A stretch of 64,000 nucleotides of DNA from NCBI GenBank assembly GCA_007922225.1, contig ML679969.1:14753999-14817998 (forward strand), given 5' to 3'. The position numbers and the translations under genes were made by a program. Source of the stretch: Emydura subglobosa (Eukaryota > Chordata > Testudines > Chelidae). Positions 1 to 11,375 of this stretch are shown here, piece by piece. Every line of letters begins with the position of its first letter. The stretch's first letter is position 1. The notes beneath the pieces are model-generated. The model saw only the letters and a program-made list of their open reading frames with translations. It was not told where the DNA came from and ran no database searches.

Positions 1-60
1 TTGTGTGTGTAGGGATGGACTCTGTGTGTGCGTGCGTGTTTGTGTTTCTGGATGAGTGAA
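1..60. repeat. Degenerate (TG)n simple repeat
   Basis: The window opens in an imperfect TG/TGCG dinucleotide tract broken by non-repeat bases. It may continue to the left of the window. Confidence 0.7.
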
Positions 61-654
61 GGTACACATGCATGTCTATATCTTTGAATGCAGGATGTTT
101 AACCTTAATTAACCAAATTATACGACAGCAATTTTTTTGCCTTATTGGCTGGCATAGACACTCAGACACTATAATGGTATCTTTCCCTAACTTTATTTTC
201 AGAACATTTTGCATTGTGATGAGACAGCAATTACCATTTTCATTGCTTGATGCTGGGGTATTGTAAGGAAATATCAGCAATGTGCTCTCCAAATGAGGAT
301 GATATCATTATGCAAGCAGCTTTGAAGGAGCAACATATTTACCGACTCTGGGCTTAATAACGCATCCCGTTCCCAACTGCTCCTGTGCTATTACTTTATT
401 TATCTCCATCCTCCTATTTCTTTCTTGTCATTAGCTGACAAAGAAGAGAGTTCTGTAAGGCTGGCTTGTCTCTCGTATCAGATTTTTCTCTAATGCTGCT
501 ATGGAGGCTAATCATACAGTGATATTAGCTCTAATCTTTCGTAGGGAGCCCTAGAAGGGAGGACTCATTCCCTCTCTGGAAGGAGAGGGGGGAAAAGGTC
601 CATCAATATCTGGCATTTTGAGCATAATGAGCCTATTAAGCTGAAAGAAATGTA
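61..654. other. Unique sequence, no gene seen
   Basis: AT-moderate non-repetitive DNA. The only open frame here is 64 codons and has no recognisable features. Bases about 330-620 are low in simple repeats and could be conserved non-coding DNA, but nothing in the sequence proves it. Confidence 0.5.
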
Positions 655-770
655 CAAAGTCCTTTGCAAACAGGAATCGCTTCATCCACCCTGGAAGTGC
701 AGCCATCTCTGGGGTGGAACGAGGCAGCTGTTTAGTAGCTGATCAGCAACACTCTACAGTGGCTTAACAA
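655..770 (-). repeat. Truncated copy of 5S-rRNA-derived SINE body
   Basis: This stretch shares an ordered series of words with 2325-2460 and 33409-33540: 'ttcatccac', 'tgcagccatctctgg', 'ggcagctgttta' and 'caacactctacag'. Those two copies end in a 5S-rRNA-like head, so this is read as the body of the same SINE. The head is missing. A hAT-like element starts just to the right, at 784. Confidence 0.5.
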
Positions 771-783
771 GGAAGAATTCTAT

Positions 784-1051
784 AGCCCAGCAGTTCTCAA
801 GCTGTGTTCCTTAGAGAGCTTATTGGTGGTCGCTCTTCCTTTGTTTCCAGTTGCTACGTCACATTAAAGGACAGCTAATGCCCCATCTAATGTAACTTTT
901 CCATGTAAGCAACTGCTATAGTTTCTACACAAATGTGAATGGGTGGGGAGGAGACCTAAGCAATCGGGAACGGGCAGGAAGATGGGCTGTGATACAAGGT
1001 TTCTATGAAGAGGTGGTCCACACTGTGGAAAAAGTTTGGGAACCTGAGTTC
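784..1051. mobile_element. Non-autonomous hAT-like element
   Basis: The left end reads 'cagcagttctcaagctgtg' and the right end reads 'aaaaagtttgggaacctg'. The reverse complement of the right end begins 'caggttcccaaactt'. This resembles the CAGnGGTTCTCAAAC terminal inverted repeat of hAT MITEs. The interior has no transposase coding frame. The 8-bp target duplication is not clear, so the exact ends are approximate. Confidence 0.55.
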
Positions 1052-2324
1052 CAGCCTGAGTAACCTGTAACAGGCTTGAAAGGGGCTGAACTCTGCGTTG
1101 CTGCAAAACAACATTCTTTGCCCATCTTGCTTTGCAGGAAGAAAATAATTGTCCCTCTTTCTGAGCATGTCAGTATCAAGAGGTCCATACAGCTCAATAG
1201 AATTCATGTCTGAGATACATTCTTCTGTCAGCTGAATGTGATTCATGCTTTATATATTTTAAATAGTTTTAGGGTGAAAGCTGCCTGCAGTTAATGGATG
1301 CAACGGGCAGGCCCAAGGCTCTAACGTCTTCTGGGATCTTCCTGATTTAGATGGATGGGTCCCAGTCTGCCAGACAATCAAAGCTAGTCTCTTGGAGAGG
1401 TTTTAATGGAGATAGATACTAGCAGGCTTCAAACAGTTTGAACTTTTGGTGTAGAATATGGCTCACTTGCAAATAAAATAAAATAAAAACTCAGCACAGG
1501 TCTAAGCGATGGAAAATGTGCGTTGATTTTGGAAAGCTGGGAAGGTCAGTTTGCAAGGCCTTTGCAAAAAAAATTCTCTGGTGCCAAGGGGAATTTTTTG
1601 TTATTATAACTTTTGAAATAAAGGTAAATAGATAATATGAAGGCTGGGGAATGAATATCATGTGGGCTCTCAACTCCTTCTTTCCCAGACACGTCTCTCA
1701 TATCACACAACTTATTGAAACATTCAAGACTTATAGGGCTCCAAAATGCTAGATATTTTGGCTCTCCATTTTTACCCTGACACCCCTTGGTTTTGCTGCT
1801 GTGAAAATGAATGGTACAGCAGTGACAAGAGAGGGAAGGGAACATTAAAGAGAGAATGGAGATAAGACAAAAAAGGGAAGATGGTTAAAAGAAGCGGGAA
1901 GCCAGAAAGAGAAGAGTTAGGACAGCAAAGTGGTTCAAATTGAAGGGTTGTAATTTATTTTGACACTAATCATGTATTATTCAGTTGGAGTAAAAATAAA
2001 CCTTATTAACTAAGAAAATAGACCACCCTTTTCAAGCCCACACTGAAACATAATAGCAATAATCATGAAAATCATAAAGTTTGCTTCAACATCTCTCCCT
2101 GCATGCTAAGAATCAGATCCTCACAGGGCAGAATTATAGGAATAGACATTTGCAACTAATGTTCTGATTCCTCACATGTCACCACTGTGTGAGTTACAAA
2201 CATTTCTCTTAGTCAGTGCACATGCAGGATAAGGTGCCGAATGAAATTAATTGTCAAAGAAGTCAGATATTGGCTCTTTTTTCATTTTTACCGTAAGTTG
2301 ATGTTTAGTGTTCAAAAATATCCT
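1052..2324. other. Unique sequence, no gene seen
   Basis: Non-repetitive, AT-rich DNA with short A runs near 1475 and 1567. The open frames on the minus strand here (up to 99 codons) overlap each other in different frames and show no domain. Confidence 0.5.
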
Positions 2325-2830
2325 TCACCGCCAATACACTTTGCAAACTACATACAAATGGATCAGTTCATCCACTACCGAAATGCAGTCACCTCTGGGC
2401 TGTAATGTGGCAGCTGTTTAATCAGTGCACAGAACCTCTACATAGTAGTTTAGGACAGGAAATGATGAAAAAGCTACTTATTTGAAACTGCAGTAATAAT
2501 TTTAGGGACGCAGAATGTAATTAGTTAACCTGGAATTTGCCCAGGACAACCGGGTTAAAGATTTCTATTGTGAAAAGTGGCCATGGGATTCAAAGATAAT
2601 ATAAGGCAAAGACTTTGGTTTTATGTCTCATCTGAAACACCAGAGTTTCCCAAGCATTATGCTGCTGCATTGGGTAAATAAGGGAAGAATGGCCCCTACT
2701 GCATCCCCCAAATCACTTCCTGAAACACCTGGGCATTCTTTGTCAGAAGTTCAGCTGAGTACCGAGCTATCCCAGCCTCGTTCAGTTGATGAGGTTGGAC
2801 AAGATTACAGTGCAAGATTCTATGGTTTCA
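2325..2830 (-). repeat. 5S-rRNA-derived SINE (SINE3/AmnSINE-like), reverse strand
   Basis: The body shares blocks with 33409-33700, including 'ggcagaatgtaat' (here 'gcagaatgtaat'), 'ggaatttg..c.aggaca' and 'gggttaa', and carries 'ttttatgtctcatctgaa'. At 2757-2826 the sequence aligns loosely with the reverse complement of 5S rRNA, from 'gtaccgagc..' through 'gaggttggacaaga' to 'tctatgg'. In a 5S-derived SINE that segment is the 5' head, so the element lies on the minus strand. The head here is much more diverged than in the copy at 33764. The exact family name is uncertain. Confidence 0.5.
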
Positions 2831-4555
2831 CCTCATAGACTATAATCTTCTGTATATCTTTTGGTGGCTACCAGAGTTGTTGGGAACTTGAGAGATTCAC
2901 AACATTGCTCAGTAAGCATTTATCCAATTATGGACACCTCAGAAAAGGCAGAGAGACTTTTCTCTTCTTTTTTGCCTACTTAGGCCATGTCTGCAAATTC
3001 AGAGAAGAGTTTATCTGCTCCCTAAATTGCATAACATTGGAAGTCATACCTCGGCAGGGCAGTGATTATTTATTTACTCAGGCAAAAGGGCTACTTTTGC
3101 CAGCCCAATAACACCTTTGCAAGTGCTTGTGCGTGTTCTGCAGGGTCATGCCAGGCTCTGCTGTTTGAAAATTTGGCCTTTAGTCTGGAACTCATAACAG
3201 CTGTGAAAACTGCTAAAAATACTCATCTGGTTTTGTGCCATTAGAAACTTGAAGCCCTATGCAGATTCAGTTGGAGCTCAGCTTTCAGTAAACCTGGGGT
3301 TGATTTATGGTTCAATGATGCAACCATGTGAAATTCAGATTTGTAACTAGGATTTGCTTTTAAGTGTTGAAATGCAAAGTTGAAAGTCCTGGGTTCAAAA
3401 CACATGAATTTAAACAGATTAATAGGTCATCAGTGAAACCCGTGAAACTTCTAATGACACAATTACAGGTGCTACCATACAATACTTAATGCTTCAAGTT
3501 AATTATTTTCTCCCTGAACCAAAAGGAGACCATTGTACAAATTGCACTGGTGCGGTAAGGCCAAGGACTCCACTCGGTCTGTGGTGGGCACTGGTTAGAA
3601 AGTTGGTTTAGAATAAGTGGTTTTATGAAAATAAAATAGGGATGGCCAGAATCTTGGTTCTGCCTACAGGAGAGTGGAAAGTGAATTAAAAAGAAAATAA
3701 GGGAGCCAGCTGTCAACTCCACAGATTCATAAACCATGCATCAGCCTTCTCCCCTTCCTCAAATCATGAGATTAAAAAAGGTAATGAATGTTGGGTTCTT
3801 TATATTTCCCTTCTGGCTTCTGAGCCTTCAGGGTGCACTGATGACAATTTTTCAAGCTTTTCTTTGCAACCATTAGGGCATGTTGTTTAAAAAAATTAAA
3901 AAAAAAAGGCGGAGATTCTTGCATAATCACCTGACTCCAGGAGCTGGGGTTTTACAGAAAAAATCAAATGTTATGAGACTTGTGAGAAAATCCTGAAAGT
4001 GGCAAAACTGGAAAGAAATGGAATCACTGAATTGGTTTCAAGGGAAGCCTTTTGCAGATTTGCACGACATATGTTTTTGTTAAATAATTGGTATCAGTTT
4101 CCTGGTAAAATCTGTGACTAACACATTTTCCACTGAACCTTTAAAAACAAATCTCATCAACAAATAAATCCCAAATGAAATGATCTTTATCTCTTTTTTT
4201 AACACTGGCCACAATACAGCTATCACTTGTACAGCATTGCATGTGTATAGGGAAATATTATTTGACCCAACTCTATATATGTACATGAAATATGTAGATA
4301 CTGAGTAGTTATTTTCTTGATGATTCTTCACACTAAAAGGAGAAACATCCTCCAAACAGCATTGCTCAAGTACATTGTTTCATTAAGTGTGGAGATAGTC
4401 CTGAAAACAGTCATGGGAGGGCAGCATTAAAAACTTAACGCTCATCACCTCAGCTGAACCTGGGTGGATAAATAGTTTGATTTTTCTATGGCAATATTTG
4501 TTTGTTTGTATTCTCTATATGTGTTGTTCAGATGTCTTAGTAAATCAACTCGGAG
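2831..4555. other. Unique sequence, no gene seen
   Basis: Mostly unique DNA with an A-rich run at about 3890-3908. Several frames of 60-91 codons are present on both strands. None has a recognisable motif or convincing splice context. Confidence 0.5.
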
Positions 4556-4745
4556 TATAGTCTAGTGGTTGGATCCATGGGATCAAATTCAGCTGATATT
4601 TGCACTAGTGGAAGGACAGTTTTGTCCCTGGATTCGGAGATGGAATTTCTGGGTTCAGTCTCTGACTTGTTTTTTTGCTCTTGGGCAAGCCACTCTCTGT
4701 GCCTCAGTTTCCCCAGCTGTAATGCCCAAGAAAGATTGCAGACGT
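4556..4745 (+). repeat. MIR/Core-type SINE, forward
   Basis: A tRNA-like A-box region 'tatagtctagtggttgg' is followed by a B-box-like 'gggttcagtct'. The MIR core signature 'gtgcctcagtttccccagct' follows it. The spacing between A and B boxes is stretched by about 60 bases, which suggests an internal insertion. Confidence 0.7.
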
Positions 4746-5149
4746 GCAAAGTATTATCATCATCACATGGCTGAAGGGTCTCTTCTGTAACAGATTAAAA
4801 GCAGCAGAAAGTCCATGTAGTGAGCGCATATGGTAGTAAAAACACAAGACAGATAAGAGGGAGCTCAGGGAGCTGAAACTTGTCAATAGAAGGATATTAA
4901 TATATTGTTTCACTGCTGTGTGTGCTGTGAAGTTAATAAAGGGAGTACTACATTTATTTCAATGTGCAAAGCTCAGGGGACAAGCACTAAATAGCTCTGT
5001 TGCTTCCCCACTTCAGAAAAACTAAACCACAAAAACCAGGGTCACTAGGGATTTGCTTCTGCTGCTACTCATGAACCACCCATGCAGTTACAGTGCTAAA
5101 CCTTTTTACTGACAGACAAAACCATTTCTTTTAAGCCAAAAAGCAAAAA
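4746..5149. other. Unique sequence, no gene seen
   Basis: No repeat or coding signal recognised. Confidence 0.5.
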
Positions 5150-5347
5150 TACCTGCCCTCCCCCGCAGGGTCAGATGAATGCAGGGGCTTTAGGGGCTGC
5201 AGCCCAGGGCCTTGGGCTAAGGGGGACCCTGCAAAAATAAATCCCCAAGCCTCCCCCCCACCCCTCTCCCATGTGACGTAGGTCCAGCATGAATGTGAGT
5301 GCTGCTCGAAATCATACGGCACACGGGCCATAGGTTGCCAACCCCTG
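5150..5347. mobile_element. hAT-like element, right end
   Basis: The segment ends in 'aggttgccaacccctg' (5332-5347). Its reverse complement, 'caggggttggcaacct', is a typical hAT terminal inverted repeat. The interior is G/C-rich. I could not find a convincing matching left end, so the start is an estimate and the copy is probably truncated. Confidence 0.5.
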
Positions 5348-5550
5348 TTTTACATGTTTTAAGACTGAAATGTAACCACAGAATGGTTTTATGTCAATTA
5401 AAAGGCAAGTTTAGTATAGAGTTAATAGCCTCCATGCCATACCTGTGATCATTATGTTTTAAATTAGGAAAATGATTTGTATATAGGTGCCCCACAAAAT
5501 CTAATAGCCCCAGGCCCACAGGAGAGTTAATCTGGCCTTGCCCACCCCTG
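5348..5550. mobile_element. Second hAT-like right end
   Basis: The segment ends in 'tggccttgcccacccctg' (5533-5550). Its reverse complement starts 'caggggtgggcaaggcc', again a hAT-type end, in the same orientation as the one at 5347. The left limit is not visible. The two may be different families or a nested pair. Confidence 0.45.
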
Positions 5551-6784
5551 CCCCCCACACACATTCTCTGCCGATTGGGGGAGCTGATTCTGATTTCAAT
5601 TCCAAATCAAACCCTTCAGTTTCTGAAGGGGCTGCTTGGGAAAGGGCAGAGACTGTGACTAGAAAGAAGGCATTTCCCTGTGCTTTTTCTCATTGTTAGG
5701 GGCTCCCTTCAACGTACACTGCAGATGAGTGGGGCAGAGGAAGCAAAGCCCATTGATGTAGTTACATTTGTAAATCCCTTGTGCTGGATGCTTTCACACT
5801 AGGAAAAGCCCCACACTATCCACACACATTACCCACCCACTACAATCCACTGCAATAGTCTGCCCATCCTACCGGCAGTCATAAGCACCCTCCAATTACT
5901 CGCCCCAAGCCCCAACCCAAACATCCCCTGCCTATTAGCACACACGGGGTGTGATTCCAAAGCATTGCTAAGCAAGGAAGCAGATTCCTGTCCAGTAAAC
6001 CTGGCTGCACATGTATTTGCTGCATTATTCAGAGCTTGTACAAAGTTTTATGAGAAGAGGACGCCAGTTTACAAGGACTGGGTGAGCAAGGGCTGGGTGA
6101 AGCGGCTCAGAGCGTTTCCCTCAGCAGGGTTGCCGCTTCCAACCTGGCCCAGCTGAACGCGTTGTGGAGCCTTTGTGCAATGGGGAAGAGTTCATGTCTT
6201 GCTCTGTCTAGTCTGGGATGAAGCTGCCCACAAGGTGTCATCTGAGGGGATGAAGGATGTTTTTGTATGGACAAAGCTGAACTGGGCTAGGGCCATGATC
6301 CTGCAATTTCTTGCAAACTCCCCTCCTCATGTGTGGAGGTGTTCTTTCCAGGTCAGGGGTGAGGGGTGTGGGCTGTATGGGAGGCAGGAGGGGAATTTGC
6401 CGAGCTGCTGCCTTCACTGGCCCTGTTTAGTGGATAAAGAAATGTCTCAGTCTCCTCCAGGGCCACCGGGAGTTCTCTGGAAAATCCTATTACATTTGAA
6501 AAGAAATGGCACTGCTAAAAGGGATGTGTTTTTAGAGCAGTTGAAGGACTCGGGTTTTTTTTCTGTGCCCCTGAAACGTGTGTTTCAAATGAGACCTAGG
6601 CCTTGTTAAGTTTCCTTGACCGTCGGGTCAAACAATACCAAAATCACGTAAGAAACTTAGTCCCTGCTCATTTCGACCTGTTTTCTGCCGTGTAAAGGCA
6701 TCTTGTCTGTGGGGGAAGTGAATTTTAACAACAAATACTTTCCCCTTAATTACCAATTGCTCCTCTTTGCTTGATGTAATTATC
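5551..6784. other. Unique sequence, no gene seen
   Basis: Unique DNA that includes a 144-codon plus-strand frame at 6175-6609. That frame has no recognisable domain and no exon-like boundaries that I can support. Confidence 0.5.
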
Positions 6785-6811
6785 TGACGTCACCACACGT
6801 TGCCATGGAGA
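6785..6811. promoter_or_regulatory. CRE palindrome next to RFX-like half X-box
   Basis: A perfect CREB/ATF site, TGACGTCA, lies at 6785-6792. It is followed at 6799-6811 by 'gttgccatggaga', which resembles half of an RFX X-box (GTTGCCATGGnAAC). Intact CpG in a CRE is uncommon in CpG-depleted intergenic DNA. Function is inferred from motifs alone. Confidence 0.4.
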
Positions 6812-7868
6812 TGAATGTGACAGCATAAGCCTCCAAGCATGCATTTTCTGTATGGGCAAGCCTGTGTTTTGCAAGAACGGGCATGAGGGCTGCTGATCAA
6901 TTTTCAGTCCCTGGAAACAGACAAAGAGGGACACGTAGCACAGTGACCTTGCTCTGGGACAGAATTTAGCTGAAAACCCTCTGTCTTGCTGAAATCCTGG
7001 AGAAGGGACATATCTTAGGCTCTCCCTGAGCTCTGCACAAACAAGTTATTTGTTAGCAAGGCAGGCGGCACTGGGGAGGGGAAATTAAAACCACAGCTAA
7101 TTTACTTTTAATGGACCCTCTGAGCATCAGCTGTGGAAAGGCCCAAAATGAATATTGAAAATAGCACAGTAAGCAGTAAGGTGCTGATTGGGTTTGTATG
7201 GGAGAAGCAAGCAGCAGGCATGGTGTCTGAAACCATTTATTTCTCTGGATACTAAGTAATAATTAATGTTGAGCCTAAAGAGTATTGTAGTGCTGCTAAT
7301 TTGGTTCATATTATGATTGCTCACTGGTTTCCAGCAACGTTGTATTAATGGGAAACACAGGGGTGCAGGCAATTTCTCCCAGATACAAGTCAGGAAGGCT
7401 CACAGTACGCAATCAATTTATTGCTGAAGATTATCCTGAAATAGATTGGGTCCGATGTGAGGTCACAGAGTGCAAATCTGTCAGTGAACGGCACTGAGAG
7501 ACAGCGAACATGATGATGGCTGGGCCAATCAGGCCTTCAGATATTTTTATCAGCAACATACCACCTCTCCCCAGGTCTTCAGTTTGCAACCCTTCCTGTC
7601 TTTGGTAGCACAAATAATGAAATAGTCTTGTAAGTAGCAACAAATGAGTGGAAATTAATGCAGTGGAGAGACCTGGGTATTTTTCTGATGTTTTGGCCTT
7701 TGACTCACCCCAGAATCATATTATCTGAAGCCGCTTAGTTAGAAGCAAAGTGTTAAAAAAAATGATTGGGAGGAAATAATCCTGGTGTTTCATCTCCCCC
7801 GTTTGACAGAAGAATGTTGTGCATATTTGTAAGTTTCAAAGGTGTTTTAGCTGGGGGTTGACTTAGCT
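6812..7868. other. Unique sequence, no gene seen
   Basis: No repeat family or coding region recognised. Confidence 0.5.
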
Positions 7869-7945
7869 TTGGGCTAGATCCTCAGGGGGTGTAAAGGAGC
7901 TTAGCTCCATTGGAGTCAATGATTTATACCCGCAGAGGAGTTGGC
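7869..7945. repeat. Small palindromic interspersed repeat
   Basis: It begins 'gggctagatcctcagg' and continues 'gtgtaaaggagcttagctcc', then passes through 'ggagtcaatgatttatacc' and closes near 'gttggctc'. The arms are imperfect inverted copies around a 'tagctccattggagtcaat' centre. Similar pieces occur at 13160, 15183 and 43121. Confidence 0.5.
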
Positions 7946-9401
7946 TCTTTGACTTGTCTCGACTCAGCACATCTAGGACCAAGGAATCCAATTGGTATTC
8001 ATATGCTGACAATTGGATTTGATTAACAGCTAGAAGCACGTGTGGGGCACGTAGCTGTGGAGAGCTTGTGCCCCGGCAGTGTCTCCTTCACTAATTCTGC
8101 CTGCTCAGGGCTGACGTGGGCTGCATGTGTCCGGGACCGCTGCTGGCAATGTGAACACTCTCACTTCCGGTCCTTAGTACCTGCAGCCTGGCTGCACTGC
8201 AGTGGGGACATCGGGCAGCCCCATAGCCGACACTTCAGTCCAGGGTGTGCTAGTGACCGGAATCCATCTGACTCCAGCCTAGGAAGACTGGCGGCAAAGG
8301 TACTCCACAATCTTGGCCTTCCTTTAAAGGGCAGGCTCAGAAATAGCAAAGGGTGAACTGGAAACAACAACAGCTGGGTCATTTTCGACCCTGATCCAGG
8401 AATTGCCAAAGTGCTCTGTTTTTTTCACCATTGTTTTTCATTTTCATGGTGCCTCCAAGCACCTGGGCTATGGCCAGGACCAGGAGTGGAAATACCAAAT
8501 ACTCCTGCTTTTCGTCTACTCTTGTGGGGTTTCCAGGCTGGCAGGAAGCAGGAGGCACCAGCAGTCATCAAAATAAGCCCATGCTCGTGAACTTTCCAGC
8601 CTAGGTTTGCAGACTTGAGAGATCTGAGCAGTTCAGGGAAGCAGCCGAAATGGTCTGAGCTCCGATTTTTTGAGGGCCCAGGTCTATCTCTGCCACACTC
8701 AGGAAGGGAGACTGGTGAATCACCAGCTGTAGTGCCTGCAGCATTGGAGTTTCCTTTATGCATTTGCCATCCCAGTCCAAGCCCTAGTAGGATTGTGACA
8801 TCTGATGCATTCACTGCACAAGCTGGAGGGGCTGCAAACAATGTAGTAAAATCCAGAGCAAGCAGTAGTGCAATAAACCAGGGCTGAGTTTCCTATTAGA
8901 AACACACTCATTCAGTGAACTATTTTAGCTCTCAACATTTCTTTCTGACCTGCACTCATTTTTCAGAGAAGAATCATACCTTTGGGCCCAGTCTAATGAG
9001 CTCAAAAGCACCATTCCAGAGGTGAGAGATGTTTTATACATTCCACGGGGCACAGAAGAGACTGTAGCTCCTACAGATATCAGATGGTTTTAGATCTGAC
9101 ATACTTTCCAACACTATTGTTCTAATCTGGCTATAATAGATTGACCTCCCAACATGGATTTCAAATCCCTGATATGCTGAATTGAGGTCACACCAGATTA
9201 ACCCTGGCACTTTCCACATGTAAGATTGTGGGCCTGTTTGTGTTTATTCAGAATCCTACTCGTCCACCCAAGTTTGAAAAAAAGATTTTGTTCTTTTTCT
9301 CTTTTTAAGTATTTCACTTCTAGGATGCAGCTCATCAGATCATCTTATCCCAGTATAAAACAAACCTTCCCTGACTGGTGGTGAGATTTAGGATTGATTT
9401 T
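7946..9401. other. Unique sequence, no gene seen
   Basis: It holds overlapping open frames on both strands at 8042-8887 (up to 138 codons). Opposed overlapping frames of this size in G/C-richer DNA are expected by chance, and none has a domain. Confidence 0.5.
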
Positions 9402-9613
9402 AAAATGTTATTACTGATTTATGAGGCTTTAAATAATATTGGAACCGGCATATCTTTGAAATCTTCTTTCCCTTAATATCCCTGATCAGTTTTTAAGATC
9501 TAAGTCTGGAGATTTATAGGGCTGCCCTAAATATAATTTAGAGTCAGTTGTGACTTATGCTTTTAACATTTATGCTACTAGATTTTGGAAGCAATTCTTA
9601 CTTTGCACTTTAG
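9402..9613 (+). pseudogene. L2-type LINE ORF2 C-terminal relic
   Basis: Hand translation from 9402 gives KMLLLIYEALNNIGTG. After a frameshift the next stretch gives IPDQFLRSKSGDL, a stop, then GCPKYNLESVVTYAFN and ATRFWKQF. The order and spacing match the end of L2-clade reverse transcriptase proteins: 'LL.YKALN..AP.YL', then 'LRSS..LL..P', then 'G.RAF...AP.LWN.LP'. At least one frameshift and one stop make it a dead remnant. No ORF of useful length survives. Confidence 0.6.
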
Positions 9614-10309
9614 GGAAATAGGGTTTCGTTGTAAACTCAAAGATTAGCTGTTCAGCAACAGAGCGTATTGGGTCGTAGGGAACTGTCATGCAAAGAAGTC
9701 ATATTTCTACTAAGAAATGCAATTTTGCTTAAATAAAAAATAAAGTAAAAACAATTGAAGTTCCCAATTATTTATTGGAAAGACAGGAGTTGAATTGCTC
9801 TGGAACGAGGCTATTGAGTCCAAGATCATCATTCTATACCAGCAGGCACTCACAAAGAGATGCCCCTTTTCGTCTTCCAAGTGGCTTACACACGTTCATC
9901 TTTATAGTCGCCCTGTTCTGTATGTAAGTATGATTCATATTTTCCAGCAAGGTGGAGTGCTTTAAGTCTCCTTCAGGCCCTTTGTGCCACTCCCTAGGTG
10001 TCAGGCAGGCTGCTCTAACTTGTGTGCTTTCCTCTGCTGCTCCCACACTCTCCAGGAGCTGCTGTAGCGGCTTGAGATTGCTGTGGCATCCTGGATCCCC
10101 AGCCCCATGGCCATGCCCTTGCACTGGGAGGTGTTGGTGGGAAAACTGCCAGAAAAGCAGTGTTAGTGCAGCTTTGCACCAGCGGATTGGTGCTCAGCTG
10201 CCCTGGCACACGAGCTGAGCTGGTCCATAATATGTCCCCTTTCCTGTAGCAGCGGGTCGGAGCATTCTATCACAGAGACAAGGCTCCAGCACCATCTTGC
10301 TGTTAAACA
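9614..10309. other. Unique sequence, no gene seen
   Basis: Overlapping antiparallel frames of 64-96 codons occur at 9834-10218 with no protein-like signature. Confidence 0.5.
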
Positions 10310-10570
10310 GCTTAATCTGGGTTGGGTGAATTTTATTAGAAAGCAGCATAACTGCTTTTAATTCCCTACAGATGATGTACTGAGAGCTGTTGGCTGTAAA
10401 ACAATCCATATCAATAGACATTCTGCTACTAAAAGTTCCTTTTGTGTCTTTCATGGTTGCTAGGCTAAGAAATGAAAAGGCACTAAAAGCTGCCTTGCTC
10501 CATAAAGAAAGCCATCAGGGGTTTATAATAAAGCACAAAGGATTCCATATTGCATTTAACTTTCGATTAG
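10310..10570. other. Repeat-free block, possible conserved non-coding element
   Basis: Complex, AT-leaning, repeat-free DNA with homeodomain-type cores ('tttaattccc', 'tttataataaagc', 'cgattagcagg'). It overlaps the start of a 156-codon open frame (10390-10860) that shows no protein family features. Non-coding conservation is inferred from texture only. Confidence 0.3.
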
Positions 10571-10959
10571 CAGGCAATAAATACAATGCACAGACTGGCC
10601 GGGCGCAAGAGGTGCCCTGTGCAGAGGCTTCATGGATACAGATCACTTCCCTTTCACCTGTCGGACTGAGACCAGTGCACAAGTCTTTAGTCAAAGCACT
10701 TGGTTGGTGTCACGCAGCTGATGAGACGTGCAAAGGCAGCACATCTAATTTGGGGGAGCTGTCGTTCTCTGCGTCAGGAAGGGCCTTGTCTGAGCAGGGA
10801 GACGCTCCCCTGAGACGGCTGACACCCCAAGGTGTCAGGAGAGGGTCGAGCAAGTTCTGACGAGGAGGATTTCAGCTGGTAACAGCTGAGAGCAGAGGCC
10901 CTATTTAAAAAGAAATTTGAGGCCCTAGCCAGGTTTGCTTTAGACAAATAAAGCTACTC

Positions 10960-11375
10960 CCACTTATCGTTATGGTCCCTAGCCTCCTGTTAGTGTTGGT
11001 AGTGTCTGCATGTAGACAGTGCTTTGGGGCTCCAGCTGCGCTCAGAGTCCCTTGTGCTGGGCACTGCACATCCGCCTGGTGAGAGATGGTCCTTGCTGGG
11101 CTCCCAATCCACCCAGAAGAGATGAACAAAGGGTGGGAGGGAGGCAGGGTTATCATCATGCGAGCTGGGTAGGAGATTAGATGAATTTTTTTGCTAACTT
11201 TCTTTTCCATCCCAAGCTTTTGTATTCAGAAATTTTGCAGCCTGCTCCAATTATGCTCTCCATTTTACAGACAGGGAAGGGAGGCCCAGAGAGACTAGGA
11301 GACTCACTCATGCTCACTCAGGGCATCCATGACAGAGCAGGAGTCTTATTCCAGCACCACACCTTCATGAGCACC
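10960..11375 (-). repeat. MIR/Core SINE with L2-like tail, reverse
   Basis: Read on the plus strand it shows the reversed tail ('cccttgtgctgggcactgca', 'gagagatggtccttgctggg') and then 'acaaagggtgggaggga'. The reversed core follows ('ctccattttacagacagg', 'gaggcccagagagact'), and then a reversed head near 'gcaggagtcttattccagca'. About 90 bases of unrelated sequence between tail and core suggest an insertion. Confidence 0.7.

Noticed and set aside
6175..6609. 144-codon plus-strand frame
   Set aside because: No domain and no support for exon boundaries.
10390..10860. 156-codon plus-strand frame
   Set aside because: No family features. Its first third lies in DNA that looks more like non-coding conserved sequence.
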